A stretch of DNA of 25,316 nucleotides from an uncultured Lachnospiraceae bacterium (GTDB taxonomy: Bacteria > Bacillota > Clostridia > Lachnospirales > Lachnospiraceae). Shown here in pieces: positions 15,241 to 23,074 of the stretch. Positions within the stretch are counted from its first letter, which is position 1; every line of letters begins with the position of its first letter. The stretch is from positions 1 to 25,316 of the forward strand of contig CABUAW010000037.1 in assembly GCA_902489645.1 (NCBI GenBank). The letters run 5' to 3'. The notes beneath the pieces were generated by a model. The model did not search any database and was not told the DNA's origin. It worked only from the letters and a program-made list of their open reading frames with translations. The translations under genes were made by a program, and so were the position numbers.

Positions 15241-16394
15241 TGATTATTCAAAGCAAAAAAGTCTGGATTGGCGGACAGTTTATCCCAGCCCAGATAGAGA
15301 TTTCAGAAGATAAAATTCAGAGAATCTATGCTTATGGCGCAAAGCCCGTAGAAGAAGATTATGGGGAGAAAGCGATTCTTCCGGGCTTCATCGATATTCA
15401 TACCCACGGTTCCTATGGTTTTGATACAAATGATGGAGAACCGTCCGGGCTTCGGGATTGGATGGAGAGAATTCCGGAAGAAGGGGTAACGGCCATTTTG
15501 CCGACGACAGTAACACAGATGCCGGAGGTCCTTTCCAATGCGGTGGCCAATGTAGCCAACGTAATTGAGGACGGATATGAGGGCGCTGAAATTCTCGGCA
15601 TCCACTTTGAAGGACCTTATCTGGATATGGAATATAAGGGCGCTCAGCCGCCGGAAGCGATTGCAAAGCCTATGGTAGAGCAGTTTAAAATGTACCAGGA
15701 GGCGGCCAAAGGCTGGATTAAGTATATTACAATCAGCCCGGAACATGACGAAGATTTTGAATTCATCCGGTATTGCGCATCCCACGGCGTTGTTGTCAGT
15801 ATGGGACATTCCTCCGCAACCTATGAGGAAGCCTTAATGGGTGTGGCCAATGGGGCCACTTCCATGACCCATGTTTACAATGGAATGACGCCGCTGCATC
15901 ATCGAAACCCGGGATTGGTTGGCGCAGCCTTCCGTATTCGGGATATTTACGGTGAGATTATCGGGGATGGCCATCATTCCCATGTCGGGGCCTTGAACAT
16001 CTTTTTCCAGACAAAGGGACGGGATTACGGAATTCTTATTACAGATTCTCTGCGGGCCAAACATTGCCCGCCGGGAGGAAATTATCAGCTTGGCGGCCAT
16101 GATATCGAAATCGGCGAGGATGGTTTGGCGCGGCTGAAAGGAACGGATACCATTGCAGGAAGTACATTGCGGATGAACGAGGGCCTTCGGATTCTTATCG
16201 AAGAAGCAGGCGTTCCCGTAGATGCGGCGATTAATGCCTGTACGCTGAATCCGGCCCGGTGTTTGGGAGTAGATGACCGGAAAGGAAAAATCTGCGCCGG
16301 ATATGATGCGGACCTGGTGGTTTTGGACAGGGATTATCATGTTATCCAGACCTATTGCCGGGGAAATGCATTTCGGGAAAAACGATTTATGTAA
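15240..16394 (+). CDS. nagA: N-acetylglucosamine-6-phosphate deacetylase
   Basis: NagA removes acetate from GlcNAc-6-P to give glucosamine-6-P for NagB. The 384-residue protein is an amidohydrolase-fold enzyme with HTHG (54-57), HFEGPY with metal ligand Glu124, GHSSA with His190, THVYNGM with His211, HHRNPGLVGAA, and the catalytic Asp269. The usual TDAM around that Asp reads TDSL here, a mild variation. I choose ATG 15240, which overlaps the upstream stop (TAATG) after GAGGGA, because the family begins directly at the MIIQSKKVW strand. It is the last gene of the operon and is followed by a strong terminator. Its separation from nagB, in the other operon, requires the two to be co-regulated. 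Confidence 0.95.
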   Translation: MIIQSKKVWIGGQFIPAQIEISEDKIQRIYAYGAKPVEEDYGEKAILPGFIDIHTHGSYGFDTNDGEPSGLRDWMERIPEEGVTAILPTTVTQMPEVLSNAVANVANVIEDGYEGAEILGIHFEGPYLDMEYKGAQPPEAIAKPMVEQFKMYQEAAKGWIKYITISPEHDEDFEFIRYCASHGVVVSMGHSSATYEEALMGVANGATSMTHVYNGMTPLHHRNPGLVGAAFRIRDIYGEIIGDGHHSHVGALNIFFQTKGRDYGILITDSLRAKHCPPGGNYQLGGHDIEIGEDGLARLKGTDTIAGSTLRMNEGLRILIEEAGVPVDAAINACTLNPARCLGVDDRKGKICAGYDADLVVLDRDYHVIQTYCRGNAFREKRFM

Positions 16395-16411
16395 CATCAT
16401 ATAGATGAATA

Positions 16412-16446
16412 AAAAAAAAGGGGCTGTAAAAATGCCCCTTTTTTAT
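16412..16446. terminator. Bidirectional terminator between nagA and the EamA gene
   Basis: AAAAAGGGGC and GCCCCTTTTT form a strong stem around the loop TGTAAAAAT, with an A9 run on the left and a T6 run on the right. It can end both the plus-strand sialic acid operon and the minus-strand metA-EamA transcript. Confidence 0.85.
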
Positions 16447-16463
16447 ATACTCTTTTTTGAAAA

Positions 16464-17345
16464 TCAGGAGTTTCCCGAAAAAGTAGTCTCCTTTGTATTC
16501 ATTATTTCTGTAAACGCAGCCCCGCCGATAACCAATATGGCCCCAATGATTTGAAATATGCCCATTGATTCATGCAGGAAAATCAGCGACATAAACACAG
16601 CGGACACAGGTTCTATATACGCACAGATTGCAGAGGTTTGTGCCGGGAGATATGTGATTTCGGAAAATGTCAGATAACAGGCAACTCCCGTATTCAAAAT
16701 ACCCAGCCAGAGAACTTTTATCCAGTCTGCAGGCAGGATATCGATGATAAAGCCCTGACTGATACCCATAAATACTGCAACTGTAATCGCTGCAAATAAT
16801 AGCTGAAACATTGCGTTTTCCATGCCTTTGACATGAACAGATAATTTATTAAAAAGAATCAGACCGGCGCTTCCAAAAGAAGAAAGGAGGGCACAGGTTA
16901 ACCCCCAGATATTGATACCTGAAACAACCGCCTGTCCGCTGAGCATGAAAACCCCGATAATAGCTGCGGCAAATGCCAGTAATTTGGCAGCTCCCAGTTT
17001 TTCTCTGAACAAAAGAGGGGATAGTAAGATAACAATGGCAGGCCCAAGATAGTTGATTAATACTGCCAGGCTGACGCCGATTTGACGGAAGGCTTCAAAC
17101 AGAAAGAGCCAGTCTAATCCCATCGAAGCGCCGGAGAGGGCGACAAAAATCAAATCCTTTGGATGTTTATGGGCGGTTACTCTGTGGCCTGTGGCAAAAT
17201 ATAGAACAGCCAGCAAGGCGGCTCCGATGATGGAACGCATATAGACAAGTTCCACACTGGATAAGGCTGAACCGCTGGCAACAATTCCGTTTGTGCCGAA
17301 CAATATCATTCCGGCCAGATATTTAAGTAAATGTTTCTTTTTCAT
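16464..17345 (-). CDS. EamA/DMT-superfamily transporter, probable amino acid or metabolite exporter
   Basis: This 293-residue membrane protein has about ten hydrophobic helices arranged as two EamA repeats. The first starts KYLAGMILFGTNGIVASGSALSS and the second near INIWGLTCALLSSFGSAGLILFN. The conserved second-repeat ending YIEPVSAVFMSLIFLHES followed by GAILVIGGA is clear. Its start overlaps the metA stop by four bases (ATGA), so it is translated with metA. This suggests export of a methionine-pathway compound such as homoserine, O-acetylhomoserine or methionine (inference). The family is broad and the substrate is not readable from sequence. Confidence 0.88.
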   Translation of the reverse strand: MKKKHLLKYLAGMILFGTNGIVASGSALSSVELVYMRSIIGAALLAVLYFATGHRVTAHKHPKDLIFVALSGASMGLDWLFLFEAFRQIGVSLAVLINYLGPAIVILLSPLLFREKLGAAKLLAFAAAIIGVFMLSGQAVVSGINIWGLTCALLSSFGSAGLILFNKLSVHVKGMENAMFQLLFAAITVAVFMGISQGFIIDILPADWIKVLWLGILNTGVACYLTFSEITYLPAQTSAICAYIEPVSAVFMSLIFLHESMGIFQIIGAILVIGGAAFTEIMNTKETTFSGNS

Positions 17346-18283
17346 TTTTCTTCCCCAAGTATTGCTTCAAAATCCCATTCAGTTCCTTTAGCGGCATAGC
17401 GGGTTAGCCAATTCATATACAATACTGTCCCGTCTGCCCGCCATTTCATCATCATATTCGCATTACCCTCATTGTCTAAAGTCAGATGCGTCGGTTCGAA
17501 GATATCCAATCCGTTGCCAAGGTCCCTGGCATATTCTTTGCAGACTGTTTCCGGGTCATATTCGGGATGACCCATCATAAAGATTTCGCGGCCTTCGTGG
17601 GCGATACACAGAAGCGGTCCCGCTTCCGGTGATTCGGCCAGAATATCAAGCGCTTGACAGGCTCGGATATCCTCCGTCCGGCATCCGGTTTCGCGGGTAT
17701 GCGGTTCCAGAATCAGGTCATTGGTTCCGCGAAGCAGCGGTACATTTTTGTTCAGTACCCGATGTTCAAAGGATCCGATGCGTTTTTTGCCAAGCTCAAT
17801 TTTTTCAATGCCAAAGTGATAAAACAGTCCGGCCAGCGCGCCCCAGCAAATAAAAAGGGAACTGGTGACATTTGTCTTTGCCCATTCCATAATTTCACAC
17901 AGCTCCGGCCAATAGTCAATTTCATTGAAGGGTAAATGTTCCACAGGCGCTCCGGTAATAATCAGACCGTCAAAATGTTCCTTTTTTAGATGATGGTAGC
18001 TTCTGTAAAATTTTTGAATATGTTCCTCTTCCCCGTGAGATGATTTATGGCTGTCCATTTTCACAGGAATCATCTGAACCGGAAGCGGGGAAGGACTCAA
18101 CAGACGAAGCATTTGAATTTCGTAGGATTGTTTTACGGGCATTAAATTCAGAAACAGAATTCGTAACGGAGCCGGGCGCCCCTTTTGCTGTAACAGCTCT
18201 GATTGTTTTTGCGTAAAAATTTGCAGATTCTCGCCGGCCAGTTCATGAATTGCCGGAAATTCGTTTGGTACAATAACAGGCAT
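17342..18283 (-). CDS. metA: MetA-family homoserine O-acyltransferase, probably acetyl-CoA dependent
   Basis: This 313-residue enzyme acylates homoserine, the first committed step of methionine synthesis. The catalytic Cys146 (FICWGALAG), His239 and Glu241 (MMGHPEYD) are all present. Glu115 in GAPVEHLPF corresponds to E. coli position 111. Glu there marks acetyl-CoA use and Gly marks succinyl-CoA, so this is likely a homoserine O-acetyltransferase despite its MetA fold. Several usually fixed segments are changed: CWGAQA reads CWGALA, and the FDD...PHSR segment reads TNDLILEPHTRETG. The protein is therefore a divergent member and may prefer another acceptor. The ATG at 18283 follows AAGGAGAGG. 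The leader is too short for a SAM riboswitch or T-box. Confidence 0.87.
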   Translation of the reverse strand: MPVIVPNEFPAIHELAGENLQIFTQKQSELLQQKGRPAPLRILFLNLMPVKQSYEIQMLRLLSPSPLPVQMIPVKMDSHKSSHGEEEHIQKFYRSYHHLKKEHFDGLIITGAPVEHLPFNEIDYWPELCEIMEWAKTNVTSSLFICWGALAGLFYHFGIEKIELGKKRIGSFEHRVLNKNVPLLRGTNDLILEPHTRETGCRTEDIRACQALDILAESPEAGPLLCIAHEGREIFMMGHPEYDPETVCKEYARDLGNGLDIFEPTHLTLDNEGNANMMMKWRADGTVLYMNWLTRYAAKGTEWDFEAILGEEK

Positions 18284-18321
18284 TTTTCCTCTCCTTGTAT
18301 TTAGTTATAGTCATCATATTC

Positions 18322-18374
18322 ATATTAGCACTTTACATTTTTACATACAATGTTATAATTGTATGGCATACAAT
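18322..18374. promoter_or_regulatory. Divergent promoters of metA and the MocR gene with ATACAAT operator repeats
   Basis: Plus strand: TTTACA (18332-18337), 16 bases, TATAAT (18354-18359) drives the MocR gene. Minus strand: TTGTAT (18350-18345), 17 bases, TAATAT (18327-18322) could drive metA. ATACAAT (18345-18351) and ATTGTAT (18358-18364) form a perfect inverted repeat with a 6-base spacer covering the plus -10 and the minus -35. A third ATACAAT lies at 18368-18374. This is the layout expected for a MocR regulator that controls itself and the opposite gene. Confidence 0.65.
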
Positions 18375-18391
18375 ATTGGAGGTATATGAGA

Positions 18392-19795
18392 ATGTCTGTT
18401 AATTCTTTTGAAAATTATCCGCTAACATGGAAACCTGATAAAGAAAGTATTCGAAGACCCTACTATAAATATCTCGCTGACGATTTGGAACAAAATATAC
18501 GAAGCGGATTGCTTGGGCCGGGAACCAAGCTGCCGCCTCAGCGTGAGATTGCGGATTATCTGGAAGTAAATTTATCAACGATTACGAAGGTATATGATAT
18601 CTGTAAAAAAAAGGGATTATTGATGGGAACTGTCGGAAGGGGAACCTTTGTGGCCGGACGTCTTCCGGGGGATTATACCCTGCCGATTCCGGAAAACAAA
18701 TCCGATGTCATCGACCTGAGCGCCCTCAGCAATTTCAGCGAGCGCTGTACGCCTGCGGTCAATGCTTTGAAGCGAATTACGGAAAGCCATATATTTCCCG
18801 AAATGTTTAGTTATGATTATCCGATGGGAATGCCGCACCAATTGGCTGCGGGAACCCGATGGATGGAGATGATGGGAGTTCACACGGATATTAAACATAC
18901 AGTCATTGTGTCCGGCGGACAGAATGCACTTATGGTAACATTGCTTGCTTTATTTTCTCCGGGGGATTGTATCGCTGTGGATGCATTTACTTATGCAAGT
19001 TTTATTGAAATGGCGAAAATGTTTCATATTCAATTGGCTGCTGTGGAAACCGATGATGAAGGGATGATACCGGAGGATTTTCAGCGGGTTTGCAGAAATA
19101 ATACGATTCATGGAGTTTATTTAATGCCATCCTGTACAAACCCGACAACGGTGGTCATGTCTGACAGAAGAAGAGATGTGATTGGAGCTATTATAGAAAA
19201 AGAAAAACTAATTTTGATTGAAGATGACATAGCATCCTGGATGCACGCGGCTGCCGGAGTTTCCCAACGTTCCCTGTTTGACCGGCTGTCAGAGCGCTGT
19301 GTCTATATTTGCGGTATGTCAAAAAGTCTTTGTCCCGGCGTCCGCGTGGCGTTTCTTACGTTTAAAGAAGATTTAAAAACGGCAATACAGAAGGCCTTAT
19401 TTAATTTGAATGTGAAAACTTCTTCATTGGATGCAGAAATTATTACGGAGCTTCTTAATAGCGGGGAAGCCCTTCGCGTTGTCCGGGAGAAACAGGAAGC
19501 CTGCCAAATGGCAAATACCGTGTATAATGAATGTTTTGGGCAGGAAAACGCGAACAGCGGTATGTGCTTTTTCCGCTGGCTTCCGCTGCCGTCTGAAAAG
19601 TCCGAAAATCAGGTAGAAGAAGAACTTCTTGAGTGCGGCGTCCGTGTGTTTCATTCCAATCGGTTTACCCCGGATGCAAAAAACAGGGGTGCATATTTGC
19701 GTATTTCTCTCGGTTCGGCGGGAAACCTGAAACGGCTCAGGCAGGCATTGCGGATTGTGAAGGCGTATTGCGATTCTGAAAATACGGATAACTGA
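18392..19795 (+). CDS. MocR-type regulator (GntR HTH fused to aminotransferase-like PLP domain)
   Basis: This 467-residue regulator has an N-terminal GntR winged helix (about residues 20-90, KYLADDLEQNIRSGLLGPGT then LPPQREIADYLEVNLSTITK) joined to a class I aminotransferase fold (about 110-460). The PLP-binding Lys311 is in MSKSLCPGVRVAF, the pyridine-nitrogen Asp is in LIEDDIAS, and the Asn is in CTNPTT. Such proteins use bound PLP and an amino-compound ligand to switch promoters. The start is ATG 18392, 9 bases from GGAGG (18378-18382). It is divergent from metA and the exporter gene, so these are likely targets, with an amino acid or PLP adduct as signal (inference). A true aminotransferase is unlikely given the DNA-binding domain. 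Confidence 0.9.
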   Translation: MSVNSFENYPLTWKPDKESIRRPYYKYLADDLEQNIRSGLLGPGTKLPPQREIADYLEVNLSTITKVYDICKKKGLLMGTVGRGTFVAGRLPGDYTLPIPENKSDVIDLSALSNFSERCTPAVNALKRITESHIFPEMFSYDYPMGMPHQLAAGTRWMEMMGVHTDIKHTVIVSGGQNALMVTLLALFSPGDCIAVDAFTYASFIEMAKMFHIQLAAVETDDEGMIPEDFQRVCRNNTIHGVYLMPSCTNPTTVVMSDRRRDVIGAIIEKEKLILIEDDIASWMHAAAGVSQRSLFDRLSERCVYICGMSKSLCPGVRVAFLTFKEDLKTAIQKALFNLNVKTSSLDAEIITELLNSGEALRVVREKQEACQMANTVYNECFGQENANSGMCFFRWLPLPSEKSENQVEEELLECGVRVFHSNRFTPDAKNRGAYLRISLGSAGNLKRLRQALRIVKAYCDSENTDN

Positions 19796-19799
19796 GAAT

Positions 19800-20531
19800 C
19801 TACATCATTTCTTCGATGTGAGAAACGTATTCCAGAGTAGAAAGCGCTTCAATAATTTCATAATGTTTTTTATATTTTTTCAATTCCTCTTTAGTAATGG
19901 TAAAGGATACGGAATAAACGCTCAAACCGGAATTGGCGTAGGCCGGGTTTATTTCTATATCGTCGATGGTCATGCCAAGACGGCGGATGGTCGTAATAAA
20001 ATCCTGCAGATTACTTTTATTCTTTAATTCCAGATGAACTTCAAAATGATTGGATTTATCCTTTAAATACCGTTCTGTGGCCGGAAGTATGGACAGACAG
20101 AACATGGTAGCGGCAAAGCTCAAAATTGCCGCCGTGTAAAAACCGCCGCCGATGGATAATCCGATAAAACCGCTGGCCCACAGAGCGAATCCGGTGGTCA
20201 GTCCTTTGATTTGGTTTCTGGAGCTGTACCAGAAGGAATTTTCACTGATAATGGCGATACCGATAATCGACGCCGCCGAAATAAGAGGAATCGTCAGGCC
20301 GGTGACCAAATGGCAGTAATTATCCAGCATCATGGCCGAAGCGGAAGCCGTATAGACAATGATAAATGTCCGAAGTCCTGCGGAATGACGTTTATGCGCC
20401 CGCTCACATCCAATGATTGTGGCACATATAAAGGCCAGCACAATTCGAAAAAGGATGGAATAAAGATTCAGACCAGAAGCCCACGGACCGAGAAGCCGGG
20501 CAATCGGGTCGGTATAGATAATGGAATTCAT
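19800..20531 (-). CDS. MgtC/SapB-family membrane protein with C-terminal ACT-like domain
   Basis: This 243-residue protein has an MgtC-like membrane part (about 20-155, four or five helices) and a soluble C-terminal domain (about 160-243). The latter resembles the ACT-like regulatory domain of longer MgtC proteins. The hallmark ERAHKRHSAGLRTF (43-56) and the KGLTTGFALWASGFIGLSIGGGFY segment (109-132) are present. The usual glycine-rich GFLGAG stretch between them is replaced by IIGIAIISENSFWYSS (89-104), which is a notable departure. MgtC proteins are linked to magnesium and ATP homeostasis, with no agreed transport activity. The start at 20531 follows AGGAGG. It lies 19 bases after the antiporter gene in the same operon. 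Confidence 0.85.
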   Translation of the reverse strand: MNSIIYTDPIARLLGPWASGLNLYSILFRIVLAFICATIIGCERAHKRHSAGLRTFIIVYTASASAMMLDNYCHLVTGLTIPLISAASIIGIAIISENSFWYSSRNQIKGLTTGFALWASGFIGLSIGGGFYTAAILSFAATMFCLSILPATERYLKDKSNHFEVHLELKNKSNLQDFITTIRRLGMTIDDIEINPAYANSGLSVYSVSFTITKEELKKYKKHYEIIEALSTLEYVSHIEEMM

Positions 20532-20550
20532 ATAATAAACCTCCTGAATT

Positions 20551-22011
20551 TTATTTTTGATTTAAGAAGCGGCCTCGGCTGTAAACATCGTAGGCTTCAT
20601 ATTGTTCTTCGGCCGCCTCCGTGAAGGCCTGCTCCGCCTCGGTTTCAGCCATTATATGGGACGGCAGTTCCGCCTGTATCTGCTGGAGCCGTTCAATTAA
20701 TATCTCAACCTGGGTTTTTGGCGTGCCAACCTCTGTTGTTTCCGATACCTCCGTCAGATTTTCCAGGACATCCGAGTAGGAGTGGGACAGATAAAGGGAC
20801 AGCTTGGCACAGCCCGGGCCGATTAATTCATAAAGAACACTGGAGGCCAGAATAATTGTCTGCAGACTGCCGCCGACATCCGTTCCGAGGGAGCGCACGC
20901 ACAGGGAGGCCAGGCCGATGGCTACGCCGGCCTGGGGAATCAGGGCCAAACCGAGATAATTGCGGACGTCGGCCGATTTCCCGGTGATGAAACAACCCAA
21001 AAAAGCTCCGGCGTATTTGCCGATAATTCGGGTAATAAAATAAAGAACGCCGACCGTCAAAACAGAAACGTTCCCGACGAGACTTCCCTGGTCCGTCAAA
21101 ATACTCAGGTTAAAGCTTAAACCGGAGCGGACAAAAAACAGAAGTAAAATCGGCGGACTAAAATAGTTCAGTTGTTTAAACAGTTTATCATCCTCGGAAA
21201 TATTAATGTAGACCATACCCATAGCCATACAGCCAAGCAGCGGAGAAACATCCAAAACGGCGCAGATACCGCAAAACAGGAAGAGAATACCGACGGCGAT
21301 AATGAGCCGGTTATCCGTGGAACGTTTGGTTGGAATGAGTATTCTCATTAAGAAGGCGAAGGAGCCTCCGAGAGCCAGGGCGAACAGGTTGACTAAAATC
21401 GGCAGTATCATGGTTTGAAAAAGACCGCCGGAGGATGAACCGGACAGGCTGCTGACGGCTATGGAAATAGCGACGCTGTAAGCGACAAGGCCGACGACGT
21501 CATCCATTGCAACAACCTGTAAGAGGGTATCTACGAAGTCTCCGTGGGCGCCGGTCTGGCGAATGGTCATAATTGTGGAGGCCGGAGCTGTGGCCGAGGC
21601 CAGAGCGGACAGCACGATAGAGAAGGCCATATTCAGATGGAGTACAAAATAAGTCATAATAAAGACGGCCAAAGAGGCCATCAGCGCTTCAAAGATTGTG
21701 ATGACTGCAGATTTCAAGCCATTTTTTTTGAGAGTGGATAATTTAAAAAATTCGCCCACACTGAAAGCGATAAAAGCCAATGCGATATCTGCCAGAAAAT
21801 CGGTTCCGTCGATAAAGCTTTGAGGGACCATGTTAAGGACATAGGGACCGATAAGAATTCCGGTGAGTATGTACGCAGTAACATTTGGCAGCTTAAACTG
21901 TTTCGTAATTCGGGTCATCGCAAATCCCAAAAAGAGCATGAGAGCTATGGGAATGATGACGGTTGTGACGGCGGACGTATTGCCCGAATGATAGTAGATT
22001 TGATTTAACAT
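20551..22011 (-). CDS. Cation:proton antiporter, CPA2 family (KefB/NapA-like)
   Basis: This 486-residue membrane protein has about twelve helices over residues 15-405. The two adjacent acidic residues Asp170-Asp171 in QVVAMDDVVGLVAYS match the ion-binding site of CPA2 exchangers. LALIPQAGVAIGLASL is a second conserved segment. It probably exchanges Na+ or K+ for protons at the cytoplasmic membrane. The C-terminal 75 residues form an acidic cytosolic tail (EVSETTEVGTPKTQVEIL onward) with no RCK/TrkA-N nucleotide domain, unlike KefB/KefC. The start at 22011 follows AAGGAGG. The gene is first in a two-gene operon with the MgtC-like gene and divergent from a LysR gene, which may regulate it. Confidence 0.9.
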   Translation of the reverse strand: MLNQIYYHSGNTSAVTTVIIPIALMLFLGFAMTRITKQFKLPNVTAYILTGILIGPYVLNMVPQSFIDGTDFLADIALAFIAFSVGEFFKLSTLKKNGLKSAVITIFEALMASLAVFIMTYFVLHLNMAFSIVLSALASATAPASTIMTIRQTGAHGDFVDTLLQVVAMDDVVGLVAYSVAISIAVSSLSGSSSGGLFQTMILPILVNLFALALGGSFAFLMRILIPTKRSTDNRLIIAVGILFLFCGICAVLDVSPLLGCMAMGMVYINISEDDKLFKQLNYFSPPILLLFFVRSGLSFNLSILTDQGSLVGNVSVLTVGVLYFITRIIGKYAGAFLGCFITGKSADVRNYLGLALIPQAGVAIGLASLCVRSLGTDVGGSLQTIILASSVLYELIGPGCAKLSLYLSHSYSDVLENLTEVSETTEVGTPKTQVEILIERLQQIQAELPSHIMAETEAEQAFTEAAEEQYEAYDVYSRGRFLNQK

Positions 22012-22083
22012 AATTTATTCCTCCTTGAAACACCATGTTTTGTATGATATACTTTTTTTATTAAAAAATGAAATTATATTATT

Positions 22084-22111
22084 TTTTCAAACTATAAAAA
22101 TAATTTATAAT
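22084..22111 (+). promoter_or_regulatory. Possible LysR gene promoter in the divergent region
   Basis: TATAAT at 22106-22111 is a perfect -10, with only a weak TTTTCA at 22084-22089 as -35. The shared 114-base region is very AT-rich and also holds a small palindrome GTAT-GAT-ATAC (22042-22052) over a possible minus-strand -10 for the antiporter. Weak -35 boxes on both sides would fit activator control. Confidence 0.4.
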
Positions 22112-22125
22112 CAGGGGTCGGGATT

Positions 22126-23037
22126 ATGATTGATGCAAAGGTAATTTCCTTATTGGCGGTAGCCGAATTACAAAACATTACAAAGGCCGCCGAGGCTTTG
22201 TCACTGACACAGCCGGCGGTGAGCCATCATATCAGCCAGTTGGAAAAGGAGCTTGGCGTAACGCTTTTTATCCGGGGAAAAGGGCGGCTTCAATTGACAG
22301 AATCGGGGAAAACAGTGGTAAAATACGCGAAAATGATGGCCTCGGCCTATGACCGTATGAAAGTGGCGCTGGCCGATGAGGGCAGGCATCTGACCCGGCT
22401 TCGCATCGGTATTACCCACACGGCGGAGAGTAATATTATCGTTGAGGTTCTCGCAAAATACGGTAATGATAATCCAAATGTTATGATAACAATTATCACT
22501 GATACTATAAAAAATCTTTATACAATGCTGGAAAGCTATGAGCTGGATTTGGTGATTGCCGAAGGACGCCCGAACAGTCATTCAATGAGTTCCCTGCTTC
22601 TGGATACCGATTATCTTGTGTGCGCTGTGGCCAATGATAATCCGATTTCAAAAAAACCGATGGTGACCATTAGCGGGTTAAAAAATCAGAAACTGATTAT
22701 GCGGCTGCCCGAATCCGGGACGGTCAATTTATTTGCCGCCACCCTGGAGAGTATTAACGAATCCATCGATGACTTTAATATCATTCTGGAAGTGGATAAT
22801 ATTGCGACGATTAAAGATTTAATCCGAAAAAATCTCGGGGTTTCCGTACTGCCGAAAAGCACCTGCATGGATGAGGCCCGGAAGAAAAAGCTGACGCTTT
22901 TGCCAATTGAAAACATGAGTATGCTGCGGGAGACAAATATTATCTATCAGAAGGATTTTTCCCACCCGGAGGTTTTGCAGGACATTATGGAAATTTATAA
23001 AAAAGCTATTAAAGCAAAGGTAAAACTGCGGACATGA
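22126..23037 (+). CDS. LysR-family transcriptional regulator
   Basis: This 303-residue LysR-type regulator has a standard N-terminal winged helix (residues 1-60, with FITKAAEALS-like NITKAAEALSLTQPAVSHHI and QLEKELGVTLFIR) and a two-lobed effector domain (about 90-295). The effector domain includes LRIGITHTAESNIIVEVLAKY, LDLVIAEG and the late LGVSVLPKS. ATG 22126 has a moderate AGGGGTCGGG site. It is divergent from the antiporter-MgtC operon, the typical place for a LysR target. The next gene downstream, a response regulator, starts 37 bases after its stop without a terminator, so the two may share a transcript. The effector is unknown. Confidence 0.9.
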   Translation: MIDAKVISLLAVAELQNITKAAEALSLTQPAVSHHISQLEKELGVTLFIRGKGRLQLTESGKTVVKYAKMMASAYDRMKVALADEGRHLTRLRIGITHTAESNIIVEVLAKYGNDNPNVMITIITDTIKNLYTMLESYELDLVIAEGRPNSHSMSSLLLDTDYLVCAVANDNPISKKPMVTISGLKNQKLIMRLPESGTVNLFAATLESINESIDDFNIILEVDNIATIKDLIRKNLGVSVLPKSTCMDEARKKKLTLLPIENMSMLRETNIIYQKDFSHPEVLQDIMEIYKKAIKAKVKLRT

Positions 23038-23074
23038 TATGTCCGGCGGCAGCGTATGAGACGGGAGGTAACGG

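Noticed and set aside
15303..16400. Two long minus-strand frames opposite nagA
   Set aside because: nagA motifs are complete on the plus strand, and the antisense frames are shadows of its codon pattern.
18284..18321. Possible SAM riboswitch or T-box leader before metA
   Set aside because: The leader is only about 35-40 bases and has no space for either structure.
19839..19852. Sequence close to a catabolite-repression (cre) site, AGAAAGCGCTTCAA
   Set aside because: It lies inside the 3' part of the MgtC-like gene far from any promoter. No convincing cre site was seen at the nan promoters.
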